A stretch of DNA of 64,000 nucleotides from Glaciecola sp049650345 (GCA_049650345.1 JBARZY010000049.1:1-64000); one strand, 5' to 3'; counted from the first letter of the stretch, positions 44,892 through 53,919 are shown. A program made the numbers and translations. Notes: generated by a model from the sequence alone, not told the origin.

Positions 44892-45603
44892 CTCAGCCAG
44901 CGTTGTTGTAAACCGCGATATTCAGCCCGATATTCGCATTATTGGCAATGAAAAAACGCCCATTATTGTGCTAGATAACTTTGCACAAGACATAACAGAT
45001 ATTAAGCATTATGCCTGTGACTCAGCCTTTAAAACGGTACAGCAAAAAGAGTCCTATTATCCGGGCTTAAGAGTACCGTTGCCCAAGCAATATGTGATTG
45101 ATGTGGTATCACCGCTTAATTCACTGATTAAAAGCTTGTATAGAATACCCAGTCACCTGAAGGTTCGCCCAAGCAATGCGGCTTATTCGTTAGTGTCTAC
45201 GCCGGCCGAAGATTTAGCGTTGCGTCAGCGCATTCCGCACTTTGATGGCGTAAGCCCCTATTACTTTGCGGTGCTGCATTATTTAGCAGACGGGCCGCAT
45301 GGCGATACCGCGTTTTTTCGCCACAAGCCAACGGGGTTTGAACGAGTAGTTGAAAGCCGCAGAGCAAGCTATTTAAATGCTGTACAGCATTACTTTGATA
45401 CCCATGGCGAGCCTTCCCCACAATACTTCACAGAATCGACTGACCATTATGAAATATTCGACCAAATTGCATATAAGCCTAATAGGTTAGTGATTTACCC
45501 TGGCATTTTACTGCACTCTATTTTGGTGTCTTCAAAGACCGATATTGACCCTAACCCCGCTACCGGTAGGTTAACGGCTAATATATTTATTGAATTTAAA
45601 TAG
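44881..45603 (+). CDS. DUF6445-family protein, oxygenase-like
   Basis: The ATG at 44881 overlaps the end of the second halogenase gene and opens a 240-residue frame. Longer upstream readings lie entirely inside that gene and are rejected. The product has an HFD motif (QRIPHFDGVSPYYF), followed by LHYLADGPHGDTAFFRHK and a late His in YPGILLHS. This HxD...H order is what 2OG-Fe(II) prolyl-hydroxylase-like folds use, so an oxygenase role is suggested but not shown. DUF6445 genes commonly follow halogenase/SapC/cupin sets. Confidence 0.75.
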   Translation: MLHNSASVVVNRDIQPDIRIIGNEKTPIIVLDNFAQDITDIKHYACDSAFKTVQQKESYYPGLRVPLPKQYVIDVVSPLNSLIKSLYRIPSHLKVRPSNAAYSLVSTPAEDLALRQRIPHFDGVSPYYFAVLHYLADGPHGDTAFFRHKPTGFERVVESRRASYLNAVQHYFDTHGEPSPQYFTESTDHYEIFDQIAYKPNRLVIYPGILLHSILVSSKTDIDPNPATGRLTANIFIEFK

Positions 45604-46059
45604 TGTGGCTTGCCATTATGAAAGCGGTTGCATCTAACCAAGTTTGGGCTGGCTATGTGGCCTATCTGAGAACGGGGCAAGGTTGGATGTACCTAGCTAT
45701 TGTTATAAACCGAAGGCTGTTATGTTTTATATGGCTAGTTGGCAGCACCACATTTTACCGTTGATGTCTTTGATGTTGATTACTGATACCAGCACTTAAA
45801 ATTGCAGATTGCTCATACCTGCCTATAATGTATAGTCTTTTGTAGCCGATACCCTTATACTTTCTTGCTGAAATCCTCTCTCTGCTTCAAGGTATTATTT
45901 TACTTTTTCAACACATAGAGCATTCTAGCGCTCTGCTAGACTCAATGTATGCTATGTAAAATTGAAGTAAAAAGCGTATCTTTTCAAATTAAATGGTTAC
46001 TTCTTGATAATACCTGTCTCAGAAGGGAATCGGAAAAAATGCTAAATTAGGCTTATTAG
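45604..46059. other. Gene-free stretch between the halogenase block and the polysaccharide genes
   Basis: No open frame with a plausible start and ribosome site was found in these 456 bases, and no clear hairpin plus T-run terminator. It marks the change from the sugar-use locus to surface polysaccharide genes. Confidence 0.5.
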
Positions 46060-47478
46060 ATGAAAATAAAAAAAGCACTGTTTATTTCAACATCCACAGA
46101 GATAGTAATAAGATTAATTAGTCTAACTTCAGTTGTGTTTTTCGCTCGCTTACTTACTCCTGATGAACTTGGGGTGTTTATTATTGCGTCGTCAGTAATG
46201 TTTGTAGCATCTGAATTCAGAATGCTTGGAGCCCATACTTATCTAGTTAGAGAAGAGCATATCGACAGCTCTAAAGTTGGCTCTGCAATTGGTATTTCTA
46301 TATTGATGTCATGGGGCTTGGCGCTATTCTTGTCGCTCTTATCGCCAGTTATTGCAAGTTTTTACGGAAATGATGACCTTGTTTTTCTCATTTTACTGCT
46401 ATCAATTAGTTTTTATTCTTCACCTTTCACTAGTACAACAAGCTCCCTACTTTCACGGGAACTAAAGTTTGAGAAATTATTTTTTCTGCAAACATTCGGT
46501 CCTGTTGTGGGGCTTGTTGTGTCTATCACGCTTTTGTATCAAGGGTACAGTTATGAAGCTCTGGCCATTGGCCAGGCAATGCAGGGACTCGTTGACCTCC
46601 TTGTTTCATGGTTTATTCGACCATCATCTATGTCCTGGAAACCCAATTTGGTCCACATACGCAGTATCTTTAGAGTGGGGGCTTATACGTCTCTCATTAA
46701 TTTAGTAAATAGGTTGGGTGATGTAATTCCCGACTTAATATTGGGTCGCTTGGGAACAACAGCATTTGTTGCTATCGTCTCAAGAGCAATAGGCCTGCAA
46801 CTTTTTATGCGAGACATACTCCTTAAAGGAGTCTCTAAAATAGCGCTTCCTTACATTGCTATTCAATCAAGAGAACAAGGCAATTTAAAAGAGTACTTTC
46901 TCAAAACCACAGACATGGCATTGGTATTCGTAGTACCTCCTATCATTGCAGGGTCGGTAGCATCTGAAACACTAATATTTTTGTTATTTGGCTCTCAATG
47001 GGAAGCGTCTGTTCCATTGGCTGAATGGTTAGGTATATGGATGTTTATAAAGTGCGTTCACTATTTTGCTGAGCCTGTTTTATTAGCTGTAAAAGCCGAA
47101 TCTGAACTTTTTTGGTGCAGGCTTGCTGGTTTAGTTGGACTTGCGATCCTTCTAGCATTAACAGCGGAGTATGGAGTGACAGGGGTGGCGCTTTCATTTA
47201 TTTTGTCTGCGTCGTTGGATTTTGTATTGTTTACTTTCTTACTCAAAAAACATATTCAACTAAGCTTTATAGATTTAGTGGTGAAGGTCAAAACATCAGT
47301 CCTTATTTCTTTATTATTGGTGAGCATAGCGTTTGTCATCCGAGAATATCTTGTGAGTGGCCTATCAAACTATCTACAGTTTGGTATTTACTTAGTTTTA
47401 CTCACACCAACTTGGCTTGCACTTGTGCATATATTCAATCACCCAATAAAGAAACATCTGAATCTATCGTTAAAATGA
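46060..47478 (+). CDS. Wzx-like oligosaccharide flippase
   Basis: This 472-residue inner-membrane protein has about twelve to fourteen hydrophobic segments and fits the polysaccharide transporter (MATE/MVF superfamily) group that flips lipid-linked glycans. The opening RLISLTSVVFFARLLTPDELG and later RAIGLQLFMRDILLKG are typical of lipopolysaccharide O-unit or exopolysaccharide flippases. It is followed by a GT4 gene after 139 bases. No polymerase (Wzy) or chain-length gene is seen, so this is a small or partial cluster. Confidence 0.87.
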   Translation: MKIKKALFISTSTEIVIRLISLTSVVFFARLLTPDELGVFIIASSVMFVASEFRMLGAHTYLVREEHIDSSKVGSAIGISILMSWGLALFLSLLSPVIASFYGNDDLVFLILLLSISFYSSPFTSTTSSLLSRELKFEKLFFLQTFGPVVGLVVSITLLYQGYSYEALAIGQAMQGLVDLLVSWFIRPSSMSWKPNLVHIRSIFRVGAYTSLINLVNRLGDVIPDLILGRLGTTAFVAIVSRAIGLQLFMRDILLKGVSKIALPYIAIQSREQGNLKEYFLKTTDMALVFVVPPIIAGSVASETLIFLLFGSQWEASVPLAEWLGIWMFIKCVHYFAEPVLLAVKAESELFWCRLAGLVGLAILLALTAEYGVTGVALSFILSASLDFVLFTFLLKKHIQLSFIDLVVKVKTSVLISLLLVSIAFVIREYLVSGLSNYLQFGIYLVLLTPTWLALVHIFNHPIKKHLNLSLK

Positions 47479-47617
47479 ACCCGTTTATTGGTTCTTAAAC
47501 TATATTGCTACATTGGGTACTGAACGAATAGTAAGTTACAACACACTACCTTGTGTAATATATTAATGTTTGCTCACGGAACATCAGTATTTGCGTTAAA
47601 TAATAGGGGACTTTGAT

Positions 47618-48799
47618 TTGAGTTCAGAAAATTCATATTTTTTTATCACTGAAACAATGGGATTCGGCGGTACAGAAATACATACTATAGGGCTTATTAC
47701 GCATTTATTGAATAAACACGCAAAGGTGCGCCTCATATGTTGTCAACATGGCATTTATCAAGAGAAAATTGATCACCCTTCATTAGCGATAGAATCTCAT
47801 CAGCTCTCTGTTGATAAAATTGGCTTACATAACATTACGCAATGGAACAAACTTGTCAAAGGCCAGCGTAAAAGTGTACTCATTCTACCAAAAGGCCGTG
47901 CAGAACTATTTGGCATTTCAAGTTTATTGTATTTATGGTGTAAGTTTAAAAAAATTGTATATATTGAACATTCCGAGGCAGATGAAATGCCAGCCAAAAG
48001 TTCAAAAAAATATATGGGTGGCGCAATTAGCGGGCTTGGTTTTTGGTGGTTCAAAGAAAAACTTCGAAGAATGCTGATTGGCATTTTTGCTGATAAAATT
48101 ATTGCGGTGAGTAAACCTGTCGCAAAGCGTTTAGTGCACGATTATGGTTGGAATAAACAAAAGATTACCGTTGTTGAAAATGGCGTTTCTCCTTCTAAAT
48201 TTCAAAAGGATCTTCAGTTAGGTTTAGCTTTTAGAAAAAAACTCAATGTAAGCAATGATACGTTTATATTTGGCATGCTTACTCGCCTTGACCCACTAAA
48301 AGGCGTAGATAATGCAATTCGTGCATTTGCTCAATTTTTAGAGAGTCAACCCGAACTAACTAATGGTATTTGCAAACTAGTAATTGTAGGAGAAGGCCAA
48401 GAAGAACATAACCTTAAGTCGTTAGTGAGCTCATTAGGCGTATCTGATTCTGTTATTTTTTCTGACTTTATTGAAGAGCCAAAAATTGCGTTATCTTGTT
48501 TTGATACAGTGCTTTTCCCTAGTCGAAAGGAAGGCCTGCCACTTTCACTTCTAGAGGCTATGGCGTGCGAGTGTTTGCCCGTGGTTAACAATGTTGGTGG
48601 CATGCCAGGTGTTGTTGACAACCCCTTGTTAATAGCTGAGCTGGGAAATACTGATACGTTAACCCATTGCATGCGCAATGCTATGCGTATGACGAGCGCA
48701 GAAAAACAAAATCTCACTGATTATTATAAAACCAAAGTGAATGAAGAATATGATGAGGCTAAAACGTATGAAAAGATTGCAAAGATTGTGCAAAACTAA
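47618..48799 (+). CDS. GT4-family glycosyltransferase
   Basis: This 393-residue cytoplasmic GT-B glycosyltransferase shows the N-terminal glycine loop GFGGTEIHT and, in the C-terminal half, VENGVSPSKF, LTRLDPLKGVDNAI and the EX7E-like segment PSRKEGLPLSLLEAMAC. Such enzymes add sugars from nucleotide donors to lipid-linked glycans. TTG at 47618 is used as start, with AGGGGA upstream. The donor sugar cannot be told. It is probably co-transcribed with the flippase. Confidence 0.9.
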   Translation: MSSENSYFFITETMGFGGTEIHTIGLITHLLNKHAKVRLICCQHGIYQEKIDHPSLAIESHQLSVDKIGLHNITQWNKLVKGQRKSVLILPKGRAELFGISSLLYLWCKFKKIVYIEHSEADEMPAKSSKKYMGGAISGLGFWWFKEKLRRMLIGIFADKIIAVSKPVAKRLVHDYGWNKQKITVVENGVSPSKFQKDLQLGLAFRKKLNVSNDTFIFGMLTRLDPLKGVDNAIRAFAQFLESQPELTNGICKLVIVGEGQEEHNLKSLVSSLGVSDSVIFSDFIEEPKIALSCFDTVLFPSRKEGLPLSLLEAMACECLPVVNNVGGMPGVVDNPLLIAELGNTDTLTHCMRNAMRMTSAEKQNLTDYYKTKVNEEYDEAKTYEKIAKIVQN

Positions 48800-48859
48800 C
48801 CAAATCAGTATATCTGCTTGTTATAAACGTCGACACGCTTTTTAGCCTCGTTTATACAC

Positions 48860-49792
48860 TTATTTTTTGCTAAAAATCCCACTTATATGTTGGGCCGTCC
48901 ATCCATAACAATGCCAAGCGTCTGAAAACGATTTCCAATATTTCCTACTACCTTTCTTGCCCGCAAGCACTTGTAGCTGCATTTTTATCATGTTTTCAAA
49001 CAAGGCCCTAACAACCCACTTAGGAAAATTATGCTGACCGTTGAACTCTAAATCTTCAAGCACTTTTGTACGTCCCATTCCCACTAATTGTTGCTTTAAG
49101 CTTGATGCAAGAAGTCTTTCTTCAGGAATAATATGTTCTAGCTCAACTCCTTCTACCCACTCACCATTTTTGTTTTCCATAACTAATTCGCGCATATAAA
49201 CGTGCTCTTCACCCAAGAGTCTTTTATTGCCCGAAACACCCAGCAACGTGTTGAATTTCTTGTCATTCACAATCGCTTTATTAATTGCAAAATTGGCACC
49301 CATAGGAAAAATGGCATTATCGATAGATATTTTATAATCTTGAGGCAAGTCGATACCGCAGAACCCTGTACCTATCATCGGGATGCTCTCAATTTGTTCA
49401 ATAGATGGCGTTTTAAGAAATCTAGGACTAACCGCACCACCTGCGAATGCTATTTCGGGTGCAAGCTTAGAAATAGCGTCACACCAATTTGCAACCCATG
49501 ACGGTTTTATACTTACATCGTCATCAGTAAACAAAATCCAATTATTTTTTGACTGTTCTAAGGCTGTATTTCTGGCAAAAGATAAGCCCTGTCTTTTCTC
49601 CAAAAAATAATCTATCTGAAATGGAAGTTTAGCGTTGCTTACTACCTGCTTGGTATTGTCAGTAGAATTATTATCCACTATCAAAAGATTAACGTCACAA
49701 TTTGCTGGAAGTACGCATTTTTCAAACTCGTTCAACAAACGTTTTAACTCTTCAGCTCTGTTCCAAGTACAAATTGCGATAGTGAGTTTCAT
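48860..49792 (-). CDS. GT2-family glycosyltransferase
   Basis: The product begins MKLTIAICTWNRAEELKR from the ATG at 49792 and has 310 residues. A longer in-frame reading to 49867 adds 25 residues not seen in the family. GT-A hallmarks are VDNNSTDNTKQVV, the metal-binding FTDDDVSIKPSW and GLSFARNTALE. It would transfer a sugar onto a surface glycan. It is convergent with the GT4 gene, so it forms a separate transcription unit in the same surface-polysaccharide block. Confidence 0.88.
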   Translation of the reverse strand: MKLTIAICTWNRAEELKRLLNEFEKCVLPANCDVNLLIVDNNSTDNTKQVVSNAKLPFQIDYFLEKRQGLSFARNTALEQSKNNWILFTDDDVSIKPSWVANWCDAISKLAPEIAFAGGAVSPRFLKTPSIEQIESIPMIGTGFCGIDLPQDYKISIDNAIFPMGANFAINKAIVNDKKFNTLLGVSGNKRLLGEEHVYMRELVMENKNGEWVEGVELEHIIPEERLLASSLKQQLVGMGRTKVLEDLEFNGQHNFPKWVVRALFENMIKMQLQVLAGKKGSRKYWKSFSDAWHCYGWTAQHISGIFSKK

Positions 49793-50372
49793 GAAATTAG
49801 TGTCCTTGAATTGAGAAAGTACAAAATTTTTATCCGCTTGATAGTGTCTGAATAAAAGGGTTTGCATTAACGAACATCTTTATCGCTCGTAGTGCTTACA
49901 TAAGACCTACAAACTATAGTCAAAAAGGTCAATTATTTAGTTGCGAGTATAAGAATAATTAATGTGATTTACTACCCTTTGTATCAGCTGTTTTAAGTCA
50001 AGTTGGTTTATTTAAAGTTATGTTGGGTTTGTGCATATATGAATTGCGGATCTTCAGATTCATATATGCACGAGCGGTTCTTACTGAACATTGGTTGCTA
50101 TTTTGATGGTGTGGTTAATTAATGGTTGGGGTGAGATTATTCAATATTCTGGATCTTCTTGTTGTTATATTTTAAAAAATTTATACTAATCAATGTTATA
50201 GGTTTACTATTTATGGCGGATACTTATTTATGTCACCAATAAGTCACCATCTATAACTCTCTCCGATTTCATCAAAGTCCATTGTTAAATTATGAATCAA
50301 AAAATAAGAATGTGCCAACCCTTTACAATCACGAAAATATAGTTATCCTGGGCTTAAACTTTTTTTGGTTTA
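49793..50372. other. Gene-free AT-rich stretch before the methyltransferase gene
   Basis: These 580 bases hold no convincing gene. Apart from the inverted repeat at 50031-50071 and a short direct repeat (GTCACCA twice near 50229-50246), nothing recognisable is seen. The stretch marks the left edge of the defence/integron island and presumably includes the methyltransferase promoter. Confidence 0.5.
50031..50071. repeat. Perfect 14-base inverted repeat
   Basis: GTGCATATATGAAT (50031-50044) and ATTCATATATGCAC (50058-50071) are exact reverse complements around a 13-base loop. No T run follows, so it is not a typical terminator. It may be an operator, a recombination site or the scar of an insertion at the island boundary. 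Confidence 0.7.
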
Positions 50373-51920
50373 ATGGATTTGAAAAACACGATAAATGTAA
50401 TCGACTTGTTTGCTGGCCCAGGTGGTCTTGGCGAAGGCTTTTTTTCATATAAAGATTCTAACGGAAATTACCCATTTAAAGGATTAGTTTCAGTTGAAAA
50501 AGATATTCATGCCCACGCAACTTTAAAATTGAGGGCGTTTTTTCGATTACTCAAAAAAGCTGATATCGAAATACCAGATGAATATCACCAGTACGTGACT
50601 GGAACATCGTCTAGCCCAGCTTCGGATTTAACTGTTGATATTTGGGAGCAAGCAAAAAAAGAAACGCTTTTGTTAGAGCTAGGCAAAAATACTGACTCGG
50701 ACAGAAAGCTCTTCACGGGCATAAAAAACCAATTAAAAAAGACGAAATCAAACGAGCTAACTCTTCTTATTGGCGGTCCTCCATGTCAAGCATATTCACT
50801 AGTAGGAAGGGCCAGAAATAAAGGCAATAAAGACTACAAACCTGAAGAAGACAACCGACACTTCTTGTACAAAGAATACCTTTCAATAATGGAAGTCTTT
50901 TCTCCAGACATATTTATAATGGAAAATGTCAAAGGCATGCTATCGTCGCAAATCGACGGAGGTCCTGTTTTTGAGCAAATCGTAAGAGACTTAGAGGGCT
51001 GTTCGACTGGATATACACTCTATAGTTTGAAGACAGGCAATAGATTTATCGGTGGCGTTTCGAATCCCAGAGATTTCGTTCTCAAATCTGAGGATTATGG
51101 TATTCCCCAAAATCGTCACAGAGTAATAATTTTAGGGATAAAAAATAGTTCAAACAATAACTTTGATGAGATCCCAGCGTTGAATAAGGTTGATAAAATA
51201 GCGGTAAAAGACGCTATTGAAGATTTGCCTTCAATTCGTAGCCCACTCTCCAACAGAGGTATAAGTTTCAATGAAGATTCAGCTGAGAATTGGTTGAGAA
51301 ATTTGGATGATGGTATCAATTCATTAATAAAGGCTGCCAGCTTTGAAATGAAAATGGTCAATGCTCTTAAATTAAACTTGGAACTATTGAAAACCTCAAG
51401 ATTATTTACTACTAGCACTGCAAAATATAAAAAAGTAAAAAATGCTTCAATGTATACCGAATTTGTAAAGGATTCTCCCAATAGGGTTATCACCCATCAT
51501 GAAGCTAGACCTCATATGGATACAGATTTATTAAGGTATTTCTTCTGCGCAACATATAGAGAAGTTTATGATAAGAATGCTAGGGCTAACGATTTTCCCG
51601 TATTCCTAGCGCCAAAACATAAAAACTGGAATAGTGGGAAGTTTGTAGATCGATTCAAAGTGCAAAGCCTAGGCTCGCAATCCAGTACAATTACCTCTCA
51701 CATAAGTAAAGATGGTCACTACTTCATTCATGGCTCGGCATTTCAATGTCGCTCTTTAACAGTTAGAGAAGCAGCAAGAATTCAAACATTTCCTGATTCG
51801 TATCATTTTATGGGTAAACGAACAAACCAGTTTCATCAAGTTGGTAATGCAGTTCCGCCATTGTTAGCAAAGCAGATTGCTAGGGTTGTAAATGAATTGT
51901 TTGTCTTACAAGCTAATTAA
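50373..51920 (+). CDS. DNA (cytosine-5) methyltransferase
   Basis: This 515-residue C5 methyltransferase has motif I (DLFAGPGGLGEGF, 11-23), the catalytic loop GGPPCQAYSLVG (Cys 138), motif VI ENVKGM (184-189), motif VIII QNRHRVIILG and motif X QVGNAVPP near the C-terminus. All catalytic motifs are intact. It transfers methyl from SAM to C5 of cytosine; the recognition site is not predictable. No restriction endonuclease gene is directly beside it. The nearest candidates are the defence genes from 54 kb on, beyond an integron relic, so it may be an orphan or a separated partner. Confidence 0.93.
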   Translation: MDLKNTINVIDLFAGPGGLGEGFFSYKDSNGNYPFKGLVSVEKDIHAHATLKLRAFFRLLKKADIEIPDEYHQYVTGTSSSPASDLTVDIWEQAKKETLLLELGKNTDSDRKLFTGIKNQLKKTKSNELTLLIGGPPCQAYSLVGRARNKGNKDYKPEEDNRHFLYKEYLSIMEVFSPDIFIMENVKGMLSSQIDGGPVFEQIVRDLEGCSTGYTLYSLKTGNRFIGGVSNPRDFVLKSEDYGIPQNRHRVIILGIKNSSNNNFDEIPALNKVDKIAVKDAIEDLPSIRSPLSNRGISFNEDSAENWLRNLDDGINSLIKAASFEMKMVNALKLNLELLKTSRLFTTSTAKYKKVKNASMYTEFVKDSPNRVITHHEARPHMDTDLLRYFFCATYREVYDKNARANDFPVFLAPKHKNWNSGKFVDRFKVQSLGSQSSTITSHISKDGHYFIHGSAFQCRSLTVREAARIQTFPDSYHFMGKRTNQFHQVGNAVPPLLAKQIARVVNELFVLQAN

Positions 51921-52233
51921 TATGAATCTGTGTGGTTAGCAAGGGAAGTTTGTCTGTCTAATTACCCCGCGACTTTACCGTAGCTAAGAGATCAGTTAAT
52001 AATTATTCTTTCAGTTTGTATGACCTTTAGCGAATTGGAGCAATGTGTTTTATTATCTTGGAATGACGGTCCTCTAACTTCATTGTTTGAAGGAGCTAGA
52101 ACTGTAAATACCCCATTTGTGGCACAGCAGATTGGAAAGTAGTAATTAGATATGGTGGCTCATATCTAATCTGACACTGTACGTTGAAGGTCTCGACTTG
52201 CCCAAACAGCCGGCATTAGACAAGGAGCGGACG
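51921..52233. other. Non-coding junction between the methyltransferase and the cassette array
   Basis: No supported gene is present. The stretch holds a small inverted repeat (AGATATG near 52148, CATATCT near 52161). It ends at the presumed attC 2 boundary and may be debris left by lost cassettes. Confidence 0.4.
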
Positions 52234-52306
52234 TTCAAAACGCTCGCATTTGCGTCTGGTTCGGAGCGCAGCGAAAATCCAGTCCGACAATATACGCTTG
52301 TTATAT
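52234..52306 (-). repeat. Degenerate attC-like site (attC 2) after the DUF4062 cassette
   Basis: Read on the minus strand, it starts with ATATAACAAGCG (R''-like) just after the DUF4062 stop. It then forms a CTGG/CCAG hairpin continued by TTCG/CGAA pairs, and ends with GCGTTTTGA where an intact site would read GCGTTAT or similar. The right arm is sound and the left core box has changed, so this end is probably no longer recombination-proficient. Confidence 0.6.
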
Positions 52307-52331
52307 GTGTTACATGGCACATACTTTATAA

Positions 52332-53306
52332 CTATCTCTTTAATGCTCTAAGTTGCATCATTTTTGTTTCGCCATATGGGGTTAACGACCAATATGTTCC
52401 ACTATCTTTTATACTTCTTTTCTTTTCGCTCTTGGCTACCAAACCCAGAGCTACAAATTGAACTTTCAATGTTTGAAAATCTACGCTATTAACATTGAGG
52501 GTTCTTGGCCGTCGATCTGTTTGCAGCTTTAAATACTCATTAAGCTCATTTCTCAGAGTTGATTCGCTTGACTCGTCAAGCATTAGCGGCGCAAGCAAAT
52601 AAAAACAATCATTCCAAGTAAGCTCTACTGAAGACTCGTGTTCACCACCGTGATAGTACGAATAATTGAGTACAAAAACATCACTTCCCTGTTGCAGCCC
52701 TTCAGAACCCTCAGGGGCTGTTGTTCTAGCTTTTTCTAGCAGTGTCTTTAATTCGTCAGCTTCCTTCCGAAGTCTAGCTATTTCTGCATTTGCTTCATCA
52801 GATGAAGCTAGATTAGCTCTAATCCAACCTGTTTGAGGTTTGCTTCTTATTAACTTGACCAAACTTCTAGACACCTGAGAGCCAAGCTCAGCTGGTGAAG
52901 CCCAAAAACGACACATTTTCTTTTGTACCAAATCACGAAACGCATTTAGCTTTTCAATTGATTCAGGGACATCTTCAGATTTCCCATTCTCAATCTTTGA
53001 AACATCAGAGTGTAAAAATGAGATAATTGGTATGTTTTGCTCTAATGCATACTCGTATTCCATTTGCGTGTAGCTTTTCCCTTCTGGGCCAATTGACCCA
53101 TATCGACCAGCTTGAATAAGAACGTAGTAATCACAATCATCAATTAGCCCTTTTATCAATGTCCACTGATCATCATCAGCCGCTGGAAATAACTCCATAC
53201 CCACTGGAATACAATCTAATTCTAATAGCGCCTGCATGACTTCCTGTCGCTCTTCAATTAAGTCACTAAATGTAGAACTTACAAATATTTGGTATTTTTT
53301 TTCCAT
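52332..53306 (-). CDS. DUF4062-domain protein, integron cassette gene
   Basis: This 324-residue soluble protein begins with a DUF4062 domain (about 1-110: IFVSSTFSDLIEERQEVMQAL, IQAGRYGSIGPEGKSYTQ). DUF4062 is a TIR/SLOG-like sensor or effector module often found in defence proteins. A Glu/Lys-rich coiled coil lies at about 165-195 and a winged-helix-like C-terminus at about 275-324. The start ATG at 53306 has AGAGATAGG upstream. It lies between two attC-like sites and is oriented away from the intI relic, so it is the second cassette of the array. Its function is unknown; a defence role is inferred. Confidence 0.78.
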   Translation of the reverse strand: MEKKYQIFVSSTFSDLIEERQEVMQALLELDCIPVGMELFPAADDDQWTLIKGLIDDCDYYVLIQAGRYGSIGPEGKSYTQMEYEYALEQNIPIISFLHSDVSKIENGKSEDVPESIEKLNAFRDLVQKKMCRFWASPAELGSQVSRSLVKLIRSKPQTGWIRANLASSDEANAEIARLRKEADELKTLLEKARTTAPEGSEGLQQGSDVFVLNYSYYHGGEHESSVELTWNDCFYLLAPLMLDESSESTLRNELNEYLKLQTDRRPRTLNVNSVDFQTLKVQFVALGLVAKSEKKRSIKDSGTYWSLTPYGETKMMQLRALKR

Positions 53307-53342
53307 CCTATCTCTTTAATGAAGTCAATTATTCTTAATGAC

Positions 53343-53449
53343 ACATAACGCCCCGTTTAAGGGGCAGAAACGCATGGGCTATAATGCGAAGCAGCCCATG
53401 TCTTTGTGTCTAAGTGCGCGCCAGCGCACGACTTAAAACGTTTGTTATA
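53343..53449 (-). repeat. attC site (attC 1) between the two cassettes
   Basis: On the minus strand it opens with TATAACAAACG and closes with CGGGGCGTTATGTG, matching the outer core boxes of chromosomal-integron attC sites. Internal complementarity is strong: CGTTTAAG with CTTAAAACG, the 8-base CATGGGCT/AGCCCATG stem (53373-53380 with 53393-53400), and the GTGCGC/GCGCAC stem. The first cassette's TAA stop lies inside the right core box and the DUF4062 start follows soon after the left one, as in typical cassettes. Confidence 0.85.
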
Positions 53450-53885
53450 TTTTCAACTCGACCCAATCTTTGCCGTCGTGAATTTCAAACTTTGTAAGTT
53501 CTTGTTCAACGAAAGGAGCTGAAATTTCACAATATTTTTCAGCAGGACAAACAAGAGTTTCAACCACCTCAAATTGATTGTTCCTAAGTTTCTCTATGGT
53601 AATGGTGTGGCTAGCATAAAATTTTTCTATAGATTTACTACCATTTATTTTAATCGCTTTGACTACACCATCCACTTTACCTTCATTTTTAACAACGAAA
53701 GTTTGTAAATTCTTTTTTGTTCGAGAATGTTGCATTGTTCCATGATCAATTAGCACAATGCTAGCATCCGACTTTAACGAGTCAAAAAGCCAATTGGATA
53801 AACCAGCACCGAATGATGATGAGATGAAAACAGTAAATAATATGAACCAGTTATTGTTTTTTGGTTCTTTGTTATCGCAAGACAA
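53445..53885 (-). CDS. Single-pass membrane protein, first integron cassette
   Basis: This 146-residue protein has one membrane helix at about residues 12-32 (WFILFTVFISSSFGAGLSNW) and a mainly beta-strand remainder with two cysteines near residue 112 and 118 (CPAEKYC). It uses a TTG start at 53885 with GGAGAG seven bases upstream. The cassette begins at GTTATATTTTC only a few bases before that ribosome site, which is normal cassette economy. No family is recognised. As the first cassette it would be the one best expressed from an integron promoter. Confidence 0.7.
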   Translation of the reverse strand: MSCDNKEPKNNNWFILFTVFISSSFGAGLSNWLFDSLKSDASIVLIDHGTMQHSRTKKNLQTFVVKNEGKVDGVVKAIKINGSKSIEKFYASHTITIEKLRNNQFEVVETLVCPAEKYCEISAPFVEQELTKFEIHDGKDWVELKI

Positions 53886-53919
53886 TTAATCTCTCCTTGA
53901 AAATATAACAATTTAATAG

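Noticed and set aside
50173..50186. GTTATATTT sequence resembling a cassette boundary near the methyltransferase
   Set aside because: There are no paired core box or hairpins around it, so it is a chance match in AT-rich DNA.
52198..52461. 87-codon forward frame across attC 2 and the end of the DUF4062 gene
   Set aside because: It spans a palindromic recombination site and antisense coding sequence, so it is unlikely to be a gene.
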